Shown piece by piece: positions 25,777 through 33,508 of a stretch of DNA of 33,508 nt. A program made the position numbers and the translations under genes. Under the pieces are notes generated by a model. The model did not search any database. It worked only from the letters and a program-made list of their open reading frames with translations, and was not told the origin of the DNA. How positions within the stretch are numbered: position 1 is the stretch's first letter; every line of letters begins with the position of its first letter. The stretch is taken from NCBI GenBank assembly GCA_964496575.1, contig CAZCAC010000094.1, positions 1 to 33,508 of the forward strand, written 5' to 3'. Source of the DNA: CAZCAC01 sp964496575 (GTDB taxonomy: Bacteria > Planctomycetota > UBA1135 > GCA-002686595).

Positions 25777-28682
25777 GCGGGTGAGGCGACGATCGCCCGC
25801 AGATCGTCGAGGGTGAGGTCCTCGAGGGTGGTGATGCGGTGCGGGGCGTCCGGGTGGAGCTCCCGGCCGCCGAGGGCGACGACCGCGCAGCCGGCGCGGA
25901 GGCCGGCCTCGACCCCGGCGGGGGCGTCCTCGATGACCACGCAGGCCGCGGCTTCGACGCCGAGACGCAGCGCACCGAGCCGGAAGCCCTCGGGGTCGGG
26001 CTTGCCGTGCTCGACGTCGTTGCCGTCGACGGCGAGATCGATCCTCCCCATCAGCCCCGTCTGCCGCAGGATGTCCCCGCCGTTGCGGCTGGAGGAGACG
26101 ACGGCGACGGGGATGCCGGCTTCGCGCAGGGTCTCGAGCAACTCGAGCGCGCCGGGGAGGATGTGTTCGGCGGAGAGCGTCTCGAGGGAAGCGCGATAGC
26201 GGTCGTTCTTCCACTCGAGCATCTCTTCGAGCTGGGTCTCGGGGTAGCTGCGCCCGGCGGCCTCGAGGATGATCTCCAGGCTGCGGCGCCGGCTGACCCC
26301 GCGCAGCTGGTCATTGAGCTTCCAGTCGAAGGGGAGCTCCTCGCGCCGGCACAGCTCGAGCCAGGCCTGGTAGTGAAGGTGATCGGTGCTGACGAGGACA
26401 CCGTCGAGGTCGAAGAGGACGGCGCCGAGCGTCACGGAATCGGTGGAAGGCATGGAGAACTCCTCGGTGGTGCCGGGAGCGAGGGTGCGGAGCACTCCGC
26501 CGACGGAGAGTTCGATGGGGGACTCGCCTTCGCTGGTGATGGAGGTCGCCTCGCGAGTGATCTCGATCCGAACCGGGGTTCCCCGCCAGATGAGCGGGAA
26601 GCTCATCGCGCCCCAGGTCGCCGGGAGTCGAGGGTTCAACGTGAGGGTCTCGGTCCACATCGCGCTCTCGAGCCCCATGAAGCCGAGGACCACACCCATC
26701 CAGGAGCCGGCGGCGTTCGCGATGTGCAGGCCTTCGGCGGCGCCCCCGCGCGAGAGGTCGAGGTCGCGGGAGGAGAGCCAGAAGGACCACGCCTCGTCGC
26801 TCTCGTTCAGGCGGCTGGCGACGAGGGAGTGGACGGAGGCGGAGAGGGAGGAGTCGTGAGTGGTGTACGGGAGATAGTATTCCCAGGCGCGGCGGAGCTC
26901 TCGCTGGTCGAAGTCCCGGGGGAAGAGGGCCGCCAGGGCGAGGACGTCCGCCTGCTTGAGCACCTTCAGCGGGTAGAGCTCTGCTTCGGGGACCTGCGCG
27001 GCGAGCGGGCGGGAGCGATCGGGCCAGAGCTCGGTGAAGTCCGGTTCCCCGAGGGAGTCGAAGCCGTCGCACTGGAGAATGAGCTCGCCGTCCTCGTGCC
27101 GGGGGATGGGCAACCGGTCGGCGAAGTCGCGGAACCGCTCTCGCTCGGCCTCGGTGGCTCCCCCCGCCGCGCCGACCTCGTCGGCGATCGAGAGGGCGAA
27201 GCGCACGAGGCGGTTGGTGTAGGCGTTGTCGGTGCAGGAGGGGGTGTACTCGTCGGGGCCGAGGACCTCGCTCAGGTGGAGCTCGCCGTCGGGGCCGGCC
27301 TCGATCCGATCGATCCAGTAGCGCGCGCACTCGACGATCGCCTCGGCCGCTTCTCGCTGGAGGAAGGTCGGCTCCGCGGCACGGGCGTAGTGCACCAGGC
27401 CGTAGACGACGTCGGCGGTGACGTGGATCTCCTGCTCGTTGTACGGCCAGGCGGGACACTGTTCGGTCCCTGTCGTGCTCGACTCCCAGGCGTAGCGAGC
27501 TCCGGGGCGGCCCTCGCGCCGGGCGTTGGCACGGGCTCCCTCGAGCGTCCGTAGCCGGAAAGAGACGAGGTCGCGAGCCCGGGCGGGATCGGTGTAGAGG
27601 AAGAAGGGGAGGAGGAACACCTCGGTGTCCCAGAAGAAGCGGCCGTAGTAGGCCTCGCCGGCGAAGCCCTTCGCGTCGATGGCGACGCGATCGTCACCGG
27701 TGACCTGGCAGCGGAGGAGGTGATGGATCGACGTGCGCAGGGAGCGCCGGGACTCCGGGTCGCCGGTGACCTCGAGTTCGGAGTGTTGCCAGCGCAGGCG
27801 CCAGATGCTGCGGTTCTCCTCGAGAGCTTCCTCCCAGGACAGTCCTCGGGTCTCGTCGAGCCATGCGCGGGCCGGCCGTGTCTTCAGGTCCCGTGAGGTG
27901 GCGAGGGCGGTGCGCTTCTCCAGGATGGTGGGTGTCGAGGTGGGGGTGATGTGGAGAGTCGCCCGGATTCCCGTCTGGCGGGCTCTCTCGATCGGATCGA
28001 TCGTGCTGGCGCCGTGATCGAAGTGACTGACGATCTCGATCGAATCGTCGCCGTTGGTCAGGACCCGGCATTCGACGCGCTCGGTGTCCAGGACGTTGCC
28101 GGCGCTCTCGACGAGGTGATCGAAGCCGTTGGTCCGGACGTTCGCATCGATCGAGGAGGTGATCACGACATCGACCGGCTGGTCGGTCGAGAGCTCGAGC
28201 CGCTGGAAGCAGACGTGTGGCCGGGCGGCGCTGACCAGGCGGAGGAAGGTCGCCTGGATCTGGTTTCCGGCGCGAGTGATCCAGCGGAGTTCGCGACGGA
28301 GCAGGCCGTCCCGGAGGTCGAAGGTGCGCCGGTGGAGCGGGAGATCACTGCAACCGGCGTCGAGGACCTCACCCTCGACCGACAGGGTGAGCAGGTGAAA
28401 GGCCGGGAGATTCACCATCTCGTGCCCGAGGAGCGGATGATCGGCGAAGACCCCCGGAACGTACGTCCCCCGGCGGGACGGGAGGTCGGAGAAGACCTCG
28501 GCGGTGACGTTGCCGGGCGTGCGGAGCGGCTCCCCGGTCTGCGGTGCGCAGGCGAGCGGTTCTTCGAGGGACGCGCGAAGGTGGAGGTAGCCGCTGCCCT
28601 GGGTGAAGAGTCCTTCGTAGTGGCGCGCGGTTAGTGGGTCGAAGACCGTGGTCTCGATGGTCCAGGGGGGGGTGGAGAACAC
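25749..28682 (-). CDS. GH65 disaccharide phosphorylase fused to beta-phosphoglucomutase-like HAD
   Basis: The 977-residue bifunctional enzyme has a glycoside hydrolase 65 body (about 1-745): N-terminal beta-sandwich (WTIETTVFDPLTARHYEGLFTQGSGYL), (alpha/alpha)6 barrel with FWDTEVFLLPFF and general acid Glu478 in GPDEYTP, and a C-terminal beta domain. GH65 phosphorylases split maltose, trehalose, kojibiose or nigerose with phosphate to give beta-glucose 1-phosphate. Residues of about 752-977 form a HAD domain with nucleophile Asp758 and Asp760 in FDLDGV, a cap (about 775-840), the VVSSSRNG motif and GKPDPEGF, as in beta-phosphoglucomutase, which makes glucose 6-phosphate from that product. The GTG start at 28682 matches the usual GH65 N-terminus; no Shine-Dalgarno is evident. 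The 3' end overlaps the convergent Fe-S gene by 28 bp. Confidence 0.92.
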   Translation of the reverse strand: MFSTPPWTIETTVFDPLTARHYEGLFTQGSGYLHLRASLEEPLACAPQTGEPLRTPGNVTAEVFSDLPSRRGTYVPGVFADHPLLGHEMVNLPAFHLLTLSVEGEVLDAGCSDLPLHRRTFDLRDGLLRRELRWITRAGNQIQATFLRLVSAARPHVCFQRLELSTDQPVDVVITSSIDANVRTNGFDHLVESAGNVLDTERVECRVLTNGDDSIEIVSHFDHGASTIDPIERARQTGIRATLHITPTSTPTILEKRTALATSRDLKTRPARAWLDETRGLSWEEALEENRSIWRLRWQHSELEVTGDPESRRSLRTSIHHLLRCQVTGDDRVAIDAKGFAGEAYYGRFFWDTEVFLLPFFLYTDPARARDLVSFRLRTLEGARANARREGRPGARYAWESSTTGTEQCPAWPYNEQEIHVTADVVYGLVHYARAAEPTFLQREAAEAIVECARYWIDRIEAGPDGELHLSEVLGPDEYTPSCTDNAYTNRLVRFALSIADEVGAAGGATEAERERFRDFADRLPIPRHEDGELILQCDGFDSLGEPDFTELWPDRSRPLAAQVPEAELYPLKVLKQADVLALAALFPRDFDQRELRRAWEYYLPYTTHDSSLSASVHSLVASRLNESDEAWSFWLSSRDLDLSRGGAAEGLHIANAAGSWMGVVLGFMGLESAMWTETLTLNPRLPATWGAMSFPLIWRGTPVRIEITREATSITSEGESPIELSVGGVLRTLAPGTTEEFSMPSTDSVTLGAVLFDLDGVLVSTDHLHYQAWLELCRREELPFDWKLNDQLRGVSRRRSLEIILEAAGRSYPETQLEEMLEWKNDRYRASLETLSAEHILPGALELLETLREAGIPVAVVSSSRNGGDILRQTGLMGRIDLAVDGNDVEHGKPDPEGFRLGALRLGVEAAACVVIEDAPAGVEAGLRAGCAVVALGGRELHPDAPHRITTLEDLTLDDLRAIVASPAQRDFHRRP

Positions 28683-28728
28683 AGGGAGACGTTAGCCGGG
28701 AGGGGGGTAGGGGTCCAGGGTGGCCTGG

Positions 28729-28748
28729 CGTTCGCCATGAGGCGAACG
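28729..28748. repeat. REP-like palindrome, copy 3
   Basis: CGTTCGCC-ATGA-GGCGAACG, with a four-base centre, in the intergenic region 28683-28929. Confidence 0.65.
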
Positions 28749-28769
28749 TGGGGTCGGCAGCAGATTGGG

Positions 28770-28788
28770 CGTTCGCCGCAGGCGAACG
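28770..28788. repeat. REP-like palindrome, copy 4
   Basis: CGTTCGCC-GCA-GGCGAACG. The centre GCA is the reverse complement of the TGC in copies 1 and 2, so this copy is in the opposite orientation. It lies 21 nt after copy 3. Confidence 0.7.
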
Positions 28789-28834
28789 GCTGGACCTCGG
28801 CGGAAAGCACCACTTGGATGATTCTGGCGCCTCA

Positions 28835-28849
28835 ATAAGCAGGACTTAT
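28835..28849. repeat. Short AT-rich inverted repeat before the Aas-like gene
   Basis: ATAAG-CAGGA-CTTAT, about 80 nt upstream of the start at 28930, is conspicuous in this GC-rich DNA. A TATAGG at 28900-28905 could be the -10 element of the next gene, with no clear -35. The inverted repeat could be an operator; this is position and symmetry only. Confidence 0.25.
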
Positions 28850-28929
28850 CTCTACCTCCACCCCTTTAACCCTTCGCCTTCCCCTCCACAATCCGATTCT
28901 ATAGGGTCCTGCCCGAGCCCAGATCCGCC

Positions 28930-31900
28930 TTGCTCCACCTCCTCCGATCTCGATCCTTTGCCGCGCTGACGGCGTCCCAGTTCCTCGGGGCGTTCAACGA
29001 CAACGCGTTCAAACAGCTGGTCCTGCTGCTCTCCCTCTCCACGACCCTGCCCTGGATCAGCGGCGCTAGCTGGGTCGGCGATTGGGGGATGGAGCTCGCT
29101 GGCGCTCTGTTCGCCCTGCCCTTCGTCCTCTTCGGCTCACTCACCGGGCAGCTCGCCGATCGCTTCGGCAAGCGGCGGATCATGATCGTGGCCAACGCCG
29201 CCGAGATCGGGGTGATGATTCTCGGCGCCCTCGCCTTCCTCACCCTGCGCTTCGAAGTGGTCCTGGGCGTCGTCTTCCTGATGGGACTCCAGAGCACCCT
29301 CTTCGGACCCAGCAAGTACGGCGCGATCCCCGAGCTCGTCGCGACCAAGGACCTCTCGCGGGCGAACGGGCTCATCCAGATGACCACCTTCGTGGCCATC
29401 GTTCTCGGCACCGCCCTCGGGGCGCAGCTCCTCGGCGCCCACGGGGAGCAGCTCCTGATCCCCGCGGCCATCTTCATCTCCTTCTCCAGCCTGGGGCTCG
29501 TCGCCAGCCTCTTCATCGAGCCGCTCCCCGCGGCCAACCCCGAGCGCCGGCTGCAGTGGAATCCCCTCCGCGAGCTGGGGCGCCAGTACGGTTTCGTTCG
29601 CGTCGACCGCCCCCTGGTCCTCGCCGTCTTCGGCAGCTGCCTCTTCTACGTGATCGGGGCGGCCCTGCTCCTCTCGATCAACGAGTACGGAGACTGGCTC
29701 GGCTTGCCCGCGACGCAGATCGGTCTGCTGCTCACCCTCCTCGCGCTGGGCATCGCCGCGGGCTCGGTCCTGGCCGCGCGCCTGTCCGGCGATCGAATCG
29801 AGAGCGGTCTCATCCCCGCCGGCCTCCTCGGGGTGGCGGTCGGCAGCGCCGCGATCCTGGTCGCGCCCCGCTCCCTCCTGTGGGTGCAGAGCTGCCTCGT
29901 CTTCGCCGGGATCTCCGCAGGGCTCTTCACCGTCCCCATCCGGGCGCTGATCCAGCACCGACCGACGCCCGAGACCAAGGGGGCGGTCCTCGGCTTCTCC
30001 GAGGTGATGGACTTCGTCGGCGTCTTCGTCGCCTCCGGGCTCTCCGCCCTGCTGGGCGGCGTGATCGGCCTCGATCCGCCCGCGATCATGGCCACGCTCG
30101 GCGCGCTGGCCCTCCTGTTCACCGTCGGCTCCTTCTTCTACACGGCGGAGTTCACGCTGCGGTTCTGGCTGATCCTGATGATCCGCATCATCTACCGCAT
30201 CCGGGGACACGGGCTCGATAAGATTCCGAAGAGCGGTGGTGCTCTGCTCATCTGCAACCACCTCTCCTACGTCGATCCCTTCCTCGTCTCGGCGGCGATC
30301 GGGCGGCCGGTGCGCTTTCTGATGTACCGGGACTTCTTCGCCGTTCCGCTGGTCGGGCACTTCTCTCGCCTGATGGGAGCGATCCCCGTCGCGGCGGACG
30401 ACCGGTTGAGCCAGAAGCGCGCCACGATGGAGCTGGCGGCGGAGCTCATCCGACAGGGAGAGCTCGTCTGCGTCTTCGCCGAGGGCTCGATCTCCCGCAG
30501 CGGCTGCCTGAACGGCTTCCGGCGCGGCCTGGAGCGGATCGCGCGCGAGAGCGGGGCGCCGATCATCCCCCTGGCGCTCGACGGCATCTGGGGGAGCATC
30601 TTCAGCTTCAAGGGCGGGCGCTTTTTCTGGAAGATGCCGCACCGCATTCCCTACCCGGTCGACATCTCCGTCGGCGAGGCATTGCCGCCCGAGACGAAGG
30701 CGTGGCAGGTGCGCCTCGCCGTCCAGGAGCTGCTCAGCGACTCCCGCTCCCGCCTCGCCGGTCCCGCCGACACCCTCACCGAGGCCTTCCTGCGTTCGGC
30801 GAAGCGCCACCCCCGTCGCCTGGCGGTGGTCGACAGCACCGGGAAGCGACTGCACTACCGCAAGCTCCTGATCACCTCCCTGGCCCTTCGATCGCTGGTG
30901 CAACGGCGCTTCCCCGCCGAGGAGCGGGTCGGCGTCTACCTGCCCCCCGGCGTCGGCGCGGCGGTGGTCAACCTGGCGATCAGCCTGGCCGGCAAGATCC
31001 CGATCAACCTCAACTACTCCCTCGGGATCGACTCGCTCGCCGATCCGATCGAACGCGCCGGGTTGAAGCACGTGATCACCTCGCCGCGCTTCCTCAAGGC
31101 GCTCGACTCGCCTCCGCCGATCGAAGGGGACGGTACGGTCATGGTCGAGGGCTTCGCTGGCGAGCTCACCCGCGGCGAGAAGCTGCGCGCCGCGCTGCTC
31201 TCCTTCCTGCCCGCGTGGCTGCTCGTCCGCCTCGTTCGACCGGTACACTCGCCCGAGCACGTCGCGACGATCCTCTTCTCCAGCGGCAGCACCGGCACGC
31301 CGAAGGGCGTGGTCCTCACTCACGGCAACGTCCTCTCCAACGTGCGCGCCACGGTTCAGGCGCTGCACGTTACCCCGGACGACCGACTCCTGGGCGTCCT
31401 GCCCTTCTTTCACAGCTTCGGCTTCACCGCCACCCTGTGGGTCCCGTTGCTCCACGGCGCGGCGGCGATCTACCACAACCGGCCCACCGACGCGCAAACG
31501 ATCGGCGAGCTGGCCTGTGCGGAGGGAGCGACCGTCGGACTGGCCACGCCGACCTTCTTCCAGGCGTGGATGCGCCGGATCACGCCGGAGCAGTTCAAGA
31601 TCCTGCGCGCGGCGATCGTCGGCGCGGAGAAGCTGCAGCCGCGAGTCGCCCGGGCTTTCGAGGAGAAGTACGGCCTCGAGCTGCACGAGGGCTACGGATG
31701 CACGGAGCTCTCACCGGTCGTCTCGGTGAACCTCCCCGATCTCACCGACGTGCCCGAGCACGAGAGCGCCCACCGTCCCGGCAGCGTCGGCCGGCCGATC
31801 GTCGGCGTCACCGCGCGCATCCTCGACCCCGAGACCGGGGAGGAGCTGCCGCTCGGCGGCGAGGGGATGGTGGTGGTGCGCGGGCCCAACGTCATGCAGG

Positions 31901-32376
31901 GCTACCTCGACGACCCCGAGCGCACCGCCGAGGTCCTGAAGGACGGCTGGTACGACACCGGCGACATCGGGAAGATCGATCGCGATGGTTTCGTCACCCT
32001 CACCGACCGCCGCTCGCGCTTCTCCAAGATCGGCGGCGAGATGGTGCCGCAAGGGCGCGTCGAGGAAGTGCTCGGCGGGCTCGCCGAGGGGATCTGCCGG
32101 GAGAACGGCCTCGGCGGCGAGGAGACCGAGCTGCCCCGGATCGCGGTCACCGCGGTCCCCGACGACCGCAAGGGCGAGCGCCTGGTGGTCCTGCACACCC
32201 CGCTGCCCTTCGAGCGCGAGGAGCTGTTTCAGCGACTGAAGGAGAGCGAGCTGCCTCCGCTCTACCTGCCGCGCGCCGACCAGTACTTCGAGGTCGAGAG
32301 GATCCCCGTGCTCGGGAGTGGCAAGACCGACCTGAAGGGGCTGAAGGAGCTCGCGCTCGATCTGGCCAGAGAGTAG
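28930..32376 (+). CDS. aas: MFS-PlsC-acyl-CoA/ACP synthetase fusion (LplT-Aas type)
   Basis: The 1148-residue membrane protein joins three activities of lysophospholipid repair. Residues of about 1-410 are an MFS transporter of the LplT type (FLGAFNDNAFKQ is the family hallmark), which flips lysophospholipid inward. Residues of about 420-600 are a PlsC acyltransferase: NHLSYVDP with His444 and Asp449, then FAEGSISRSG. Residues of about 620-1148 are an AMP-forming acyl-activating domain: phosphate loop SSGSTGTPKG (784-793), GYGCTELSP and YDTGDIGKID. In E. coli LplT and Aas are separate proteins. The start is TTG at 28930, since no ATG or GTG fits before the first transmembrane helix. It converges with the FAD enzyme with a 6-nt gap. 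Confidence 0.93.
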   Translation: MLHLLRSRSFAALTASQFLGAFNDNAFKQLVLLLSLSTTLPWISGASWVGDWGMELAGALFALPFVLFGSLTGQLADRFGKRRIMIVANAAEIGVMILGALAFLTLRFEVVLGVVFLMGLQSTLFGPSKYGAIPELVATKDLSRANGLIQMTTFVAIVLGTALGAQLLGAHGEQLLIPAAIFISFSSLGLVASLFIEPLPAANPERRLQWNPLRELGRQYGFVRVDRPLVLAVFGSCLFYVIGAALLLSINEYGDWLGLPATQIGLLLTLLALGIAAGSVLAARLSGDRIESGLIPAGLLGVAVGSAAILVAPRSLLWVQSCLVFAGISAGLFTVPIRALIQHRPTPETKGAVLGFSEVMDFVGVFVASGLSALLGGVIGLDPPAIMATLGALALLFTVGSFFYTAEFTLRFWLILMIRIIYRIRGHGLDKIPKSGGALLICNHLSYVDPFLVSAAIGRPVRFLMYRDFFAVPLVGHFSRLMGAIPVAADDRLSQKRATMELAAELIRQGELVCVFAEGSISRSGCLNGFRRGLERIARESGAPIIPLALDGIWGSIFSFKGGRFFWKMPHRIPYPVDISVGEALPPETKAWQVRLAVQELLSDSRSRLAGPADTLTEAFLRSAKRHPRRLAVVDSTGKRLHYRKLLITSLALRSLVQRRFPAEERVGVYLPPGVGAAVVNLAISLAGKIPINLNYSLGIDSLADPIERAGLKHVITSPRFLKALDSPPPIEGDGTVMVEGFAGELTRGEKLRAALLSFLPAWLLVRLVRPVHSPEHVATILFSSGSTGTPKGVVLTHGNVLSNVRATVQALHVTPDDRLLGVLPFFHSFGFTATLWVPLLHGAAAIYHNRPTDAQTIGELACAEGATVGLATPTFFQAWMRRITPEQFKILRAAIVGAEKLQPRVARAFEEKYGLELHEGYGCTELSPVVSVNLPDLTDVPEHESAHRPGSVGRPIVGVTARILDPETGEELPLGGEGMVVVRGPNVMQGYLDDPERTAEVLKDGWYDTGDIGKIDRDGFVTLTDRRSRFSKIGGEMVPQGRVEEVLGGLAEGICRENGLGGEETELPRIAVTAVPDDRKGERLVVLHTPLPFEREELFQRLKESELPPLYLPRADQYFEVERIPVLGSGKTDLKGLKELALDLARE

Positions 32377-32382
32377 CGCTCC

Positions 32383-33489
32383 CTACCGGAATCGCGCCGG
32401 ATCGGTCGCCGCCATCATCTTCTCGTCCAGCGGGTCCCCGGCGATCCACCCGGCCGCGAAGCGCCCGAGACCGTACGACGTGCAGATCCCGTGGCCGCCC
32501 AGCCCCGACGCCCAGAAGAGCCCCGCCACGTCGGGGTCGGGCCCCACCGCGAAGGAGTGGTCGCCGGTGAAGGTGCGCATCCCCGCCCAGCTGTGTGCCG
32601 CTCCGGCGTCGTCGAAGCCGTGCAAGCACTCGGTCGCCTTCTGCGCGATCTCCTCGATCACTTCCGGCAGCACGTCGCAGTGGTCCGGGTCGACGACGTC
32701 CTGATCGCAGCTGCAGATCATCAGGCCGCCGCTCTCCGGCTTGGCGTAGAAGGAGTCGGACTCCGACCAGACCACCGGCCAGCGGGGATCGACGCGGGAG
32801 TCGGGGGCGGTGACCAGGATGTGTCGGCGGCGCGGCTCGAAGCGCTGTCGCGAGCCCGCGCGCTCGGCGAGCGGAGCGGCCCAGCCGCCGGCGGCGACCA
32901 CGATCAGGTCGGCTTCGAGCTGCCGTCCATCCGCGAGGGCCACGCCGGTGATCTCGCCGGAGCCGCCGAGGAACTCGGTCACGCGAGCGCCCGTCTCGAA
33001 GGTGGCGCCGCCGCGCCGCGCGCCGCGCACGAAGCCGTCGAAGATGGCGGAGGAGTCGAGGTTGCCCTCGTCCGCGACCAGGATCGCTCCGTCGCTCGCC
33101 CCGGCCCAGTGGGGGGCGAGCTCGGCGAAGCGCTCCGGCTCGAGCTCGACCACCGAGCCCGGCTGCTTGCGCTCGCGCCAGGCGCCGAACGAGACGGGAT
33201 CGAAGCCCACGGGAACCATGATCAGACCGACCGGATCGACCAGCTGCACCTCGGTGAACGACGGGGGCGGCGCCTTGATGAACGCCTCCGTCGCCATGCT
33301 CATCTCGGTGGTCGCGTACTCCCCGGTGTAGGTGCGCAGGATGCTGGCGTTCTTCGAGGTCGAGTGGGCTCCGAGCTGCTTCTCCTGCTCGAGCACGATC
33401 ACCTCGAAGCCGCCCTGCTCGCTCAGACCCCAGGCGGTCGCGGCTCCCGCGATCCCGCCGCCGACGATGACGATTCGCTTCTCGCTCAT
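32383..33489 (-). CDS. DadA/glycine-oxidase-like FAD-dependent oxidoreductase
   Basis: The 368-residue flavoenzyme of the DAO family has an N-terminal FAD fold (VIVGGGIAGAATAWGL, GGGIAG at 10-15) and a C-terminal motif WAGMRTFTGD ... GLFWASGLGGHGICTSYGLGR that closes over the flavin. No signal peptide, so cytoplasmic. It would oxidise an amino acid or secondary amine; the substrate cannot be read from the sequence. The ATG at 33489 is 20 nt from the window end, so its upstream context is not visible. Confidence 0.9.
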   Translation of the reverse strand: MSEKRIVIVGGGIAGAATAWGLSEQGGFEVIVLEQEKQLGAHSTSKNASILRTYTGEYATTEMSMATEAFIKAPPPSFTEVQLVDPVGLIMVPVGFDPVSFGAWRERKQPGSVVELEPERFAELAPHWAGASDGAILVADEGNLDSSAIFDGFVRGARRGGATFETGARVTEFLGGSGEITGVALADGRQLEADLIVVAAGGWAAPLAERAGSRQRFEPRRRHILVTAPDSRVDPRWPVVWSESDSFYAKPESGGLMICSCDQDVVDPDHCDVLPEVIEEIAQKATECLHGFDDAGAAHSWAGMRTFTGDHSFAVGPDPDVAGLFWASGLGGHGICTSYGLGRFAAGWIAGDPLDEKMMAATDPARFR

Positions 33490-33508
33490 GAGGGGGGACA
33501 GTCTATCC

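Overview
This is a GC-rich window from a Gram-negative, envelope-rich bacterium, most likely a member of the Planctomycetota. The support is: (i) secreted proteins carrying a short C-terminal module of the FCxGDGTGxxCPCGN / FGDGLRC type, which I know mainly from large marine planctomycete genomes (recall, not a search); (ii) many lipoprotein signals, TolC-type proteins, RND and MacB-type pumps, and large exported peptidases; (iii) frequent GTG/TTG starts. TGA is used as an ordinary stop in many genes here, so the genetic code looks standard.

Layout. 1-382: no convincing gene; GTTCGCC...GGCGAAC hairpins. 383-1453 (+): secreted P-domain-like protein. 1497-4112 (-): secreted M14 zinc carboxypeptidase. 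4339-10667 (+): two-gene tripartite RND pump in which the inner-membrane permease is fused in frame to a TolC-type outer-membrane factor. 10695-13223 (-): exported S9 prolyl-oligopeptidase/DPP-IV-type peptidase. 13443-13883 (+): EF-hand lipoprotein. 21060-13915 (-): tight seven-gene operon, arsR - acr3 - membrane fusion protein - ABC ATPase - ABC permease - ABC permease - TolC-type lipoprotein, with junctions from -8 to +4 nt. 21275-24691 (+): tricorn-like lipoprotein protease, overlapping by GTGA with a corrinoid/Fe-S reductase of the RdhA/QueG type (24688-25776). 25749-28682 (-): GH65 disaccharide phosphorylase fused to a beta-phosphoglucomutase-like HAD domain. 28683-28929: intergenic, two more hairpins. 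28930-32376 (+): MFS - PlsC - acyl-CoA/ACP synthetase fusion (LplT-Aas type). 32383-33489 (-): DadA/glycine-oxidase-like FAD oxidoreductase.

The main discovery is in the ars operon. The first ABC permease gene (17720-16551) looks broken because of two in-frame TGA codons (17528-17526 and 17423-17421), but everything else about it is intact. Each TGA is followed at nearly the same distance by a hairpin with the apical loop GGUC, the loop core of the E. coli fdhF SECIS, and each sits where I recall related planctomycete permeases having a conserved cysteine. I read it as a 389-residue selenoprotein with Sec65 and Sec100, both in the periplasmic domain just after the first membrane helix. Together with ArsR and ACR3, this suggests a metalloid-responsive system: ACR3 moves arsenite out of the cytoplasm, and a MacAB-TolC-like pump with a periplasmic selenol pair could capture a soft metal or metalloid and push it across the outer membrane. 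The substrate is inference. The promoter in front of arsR carries a near-perfect 18-bp palindrome overlapping its spacer, so the whole operon is probably under ArsR control.
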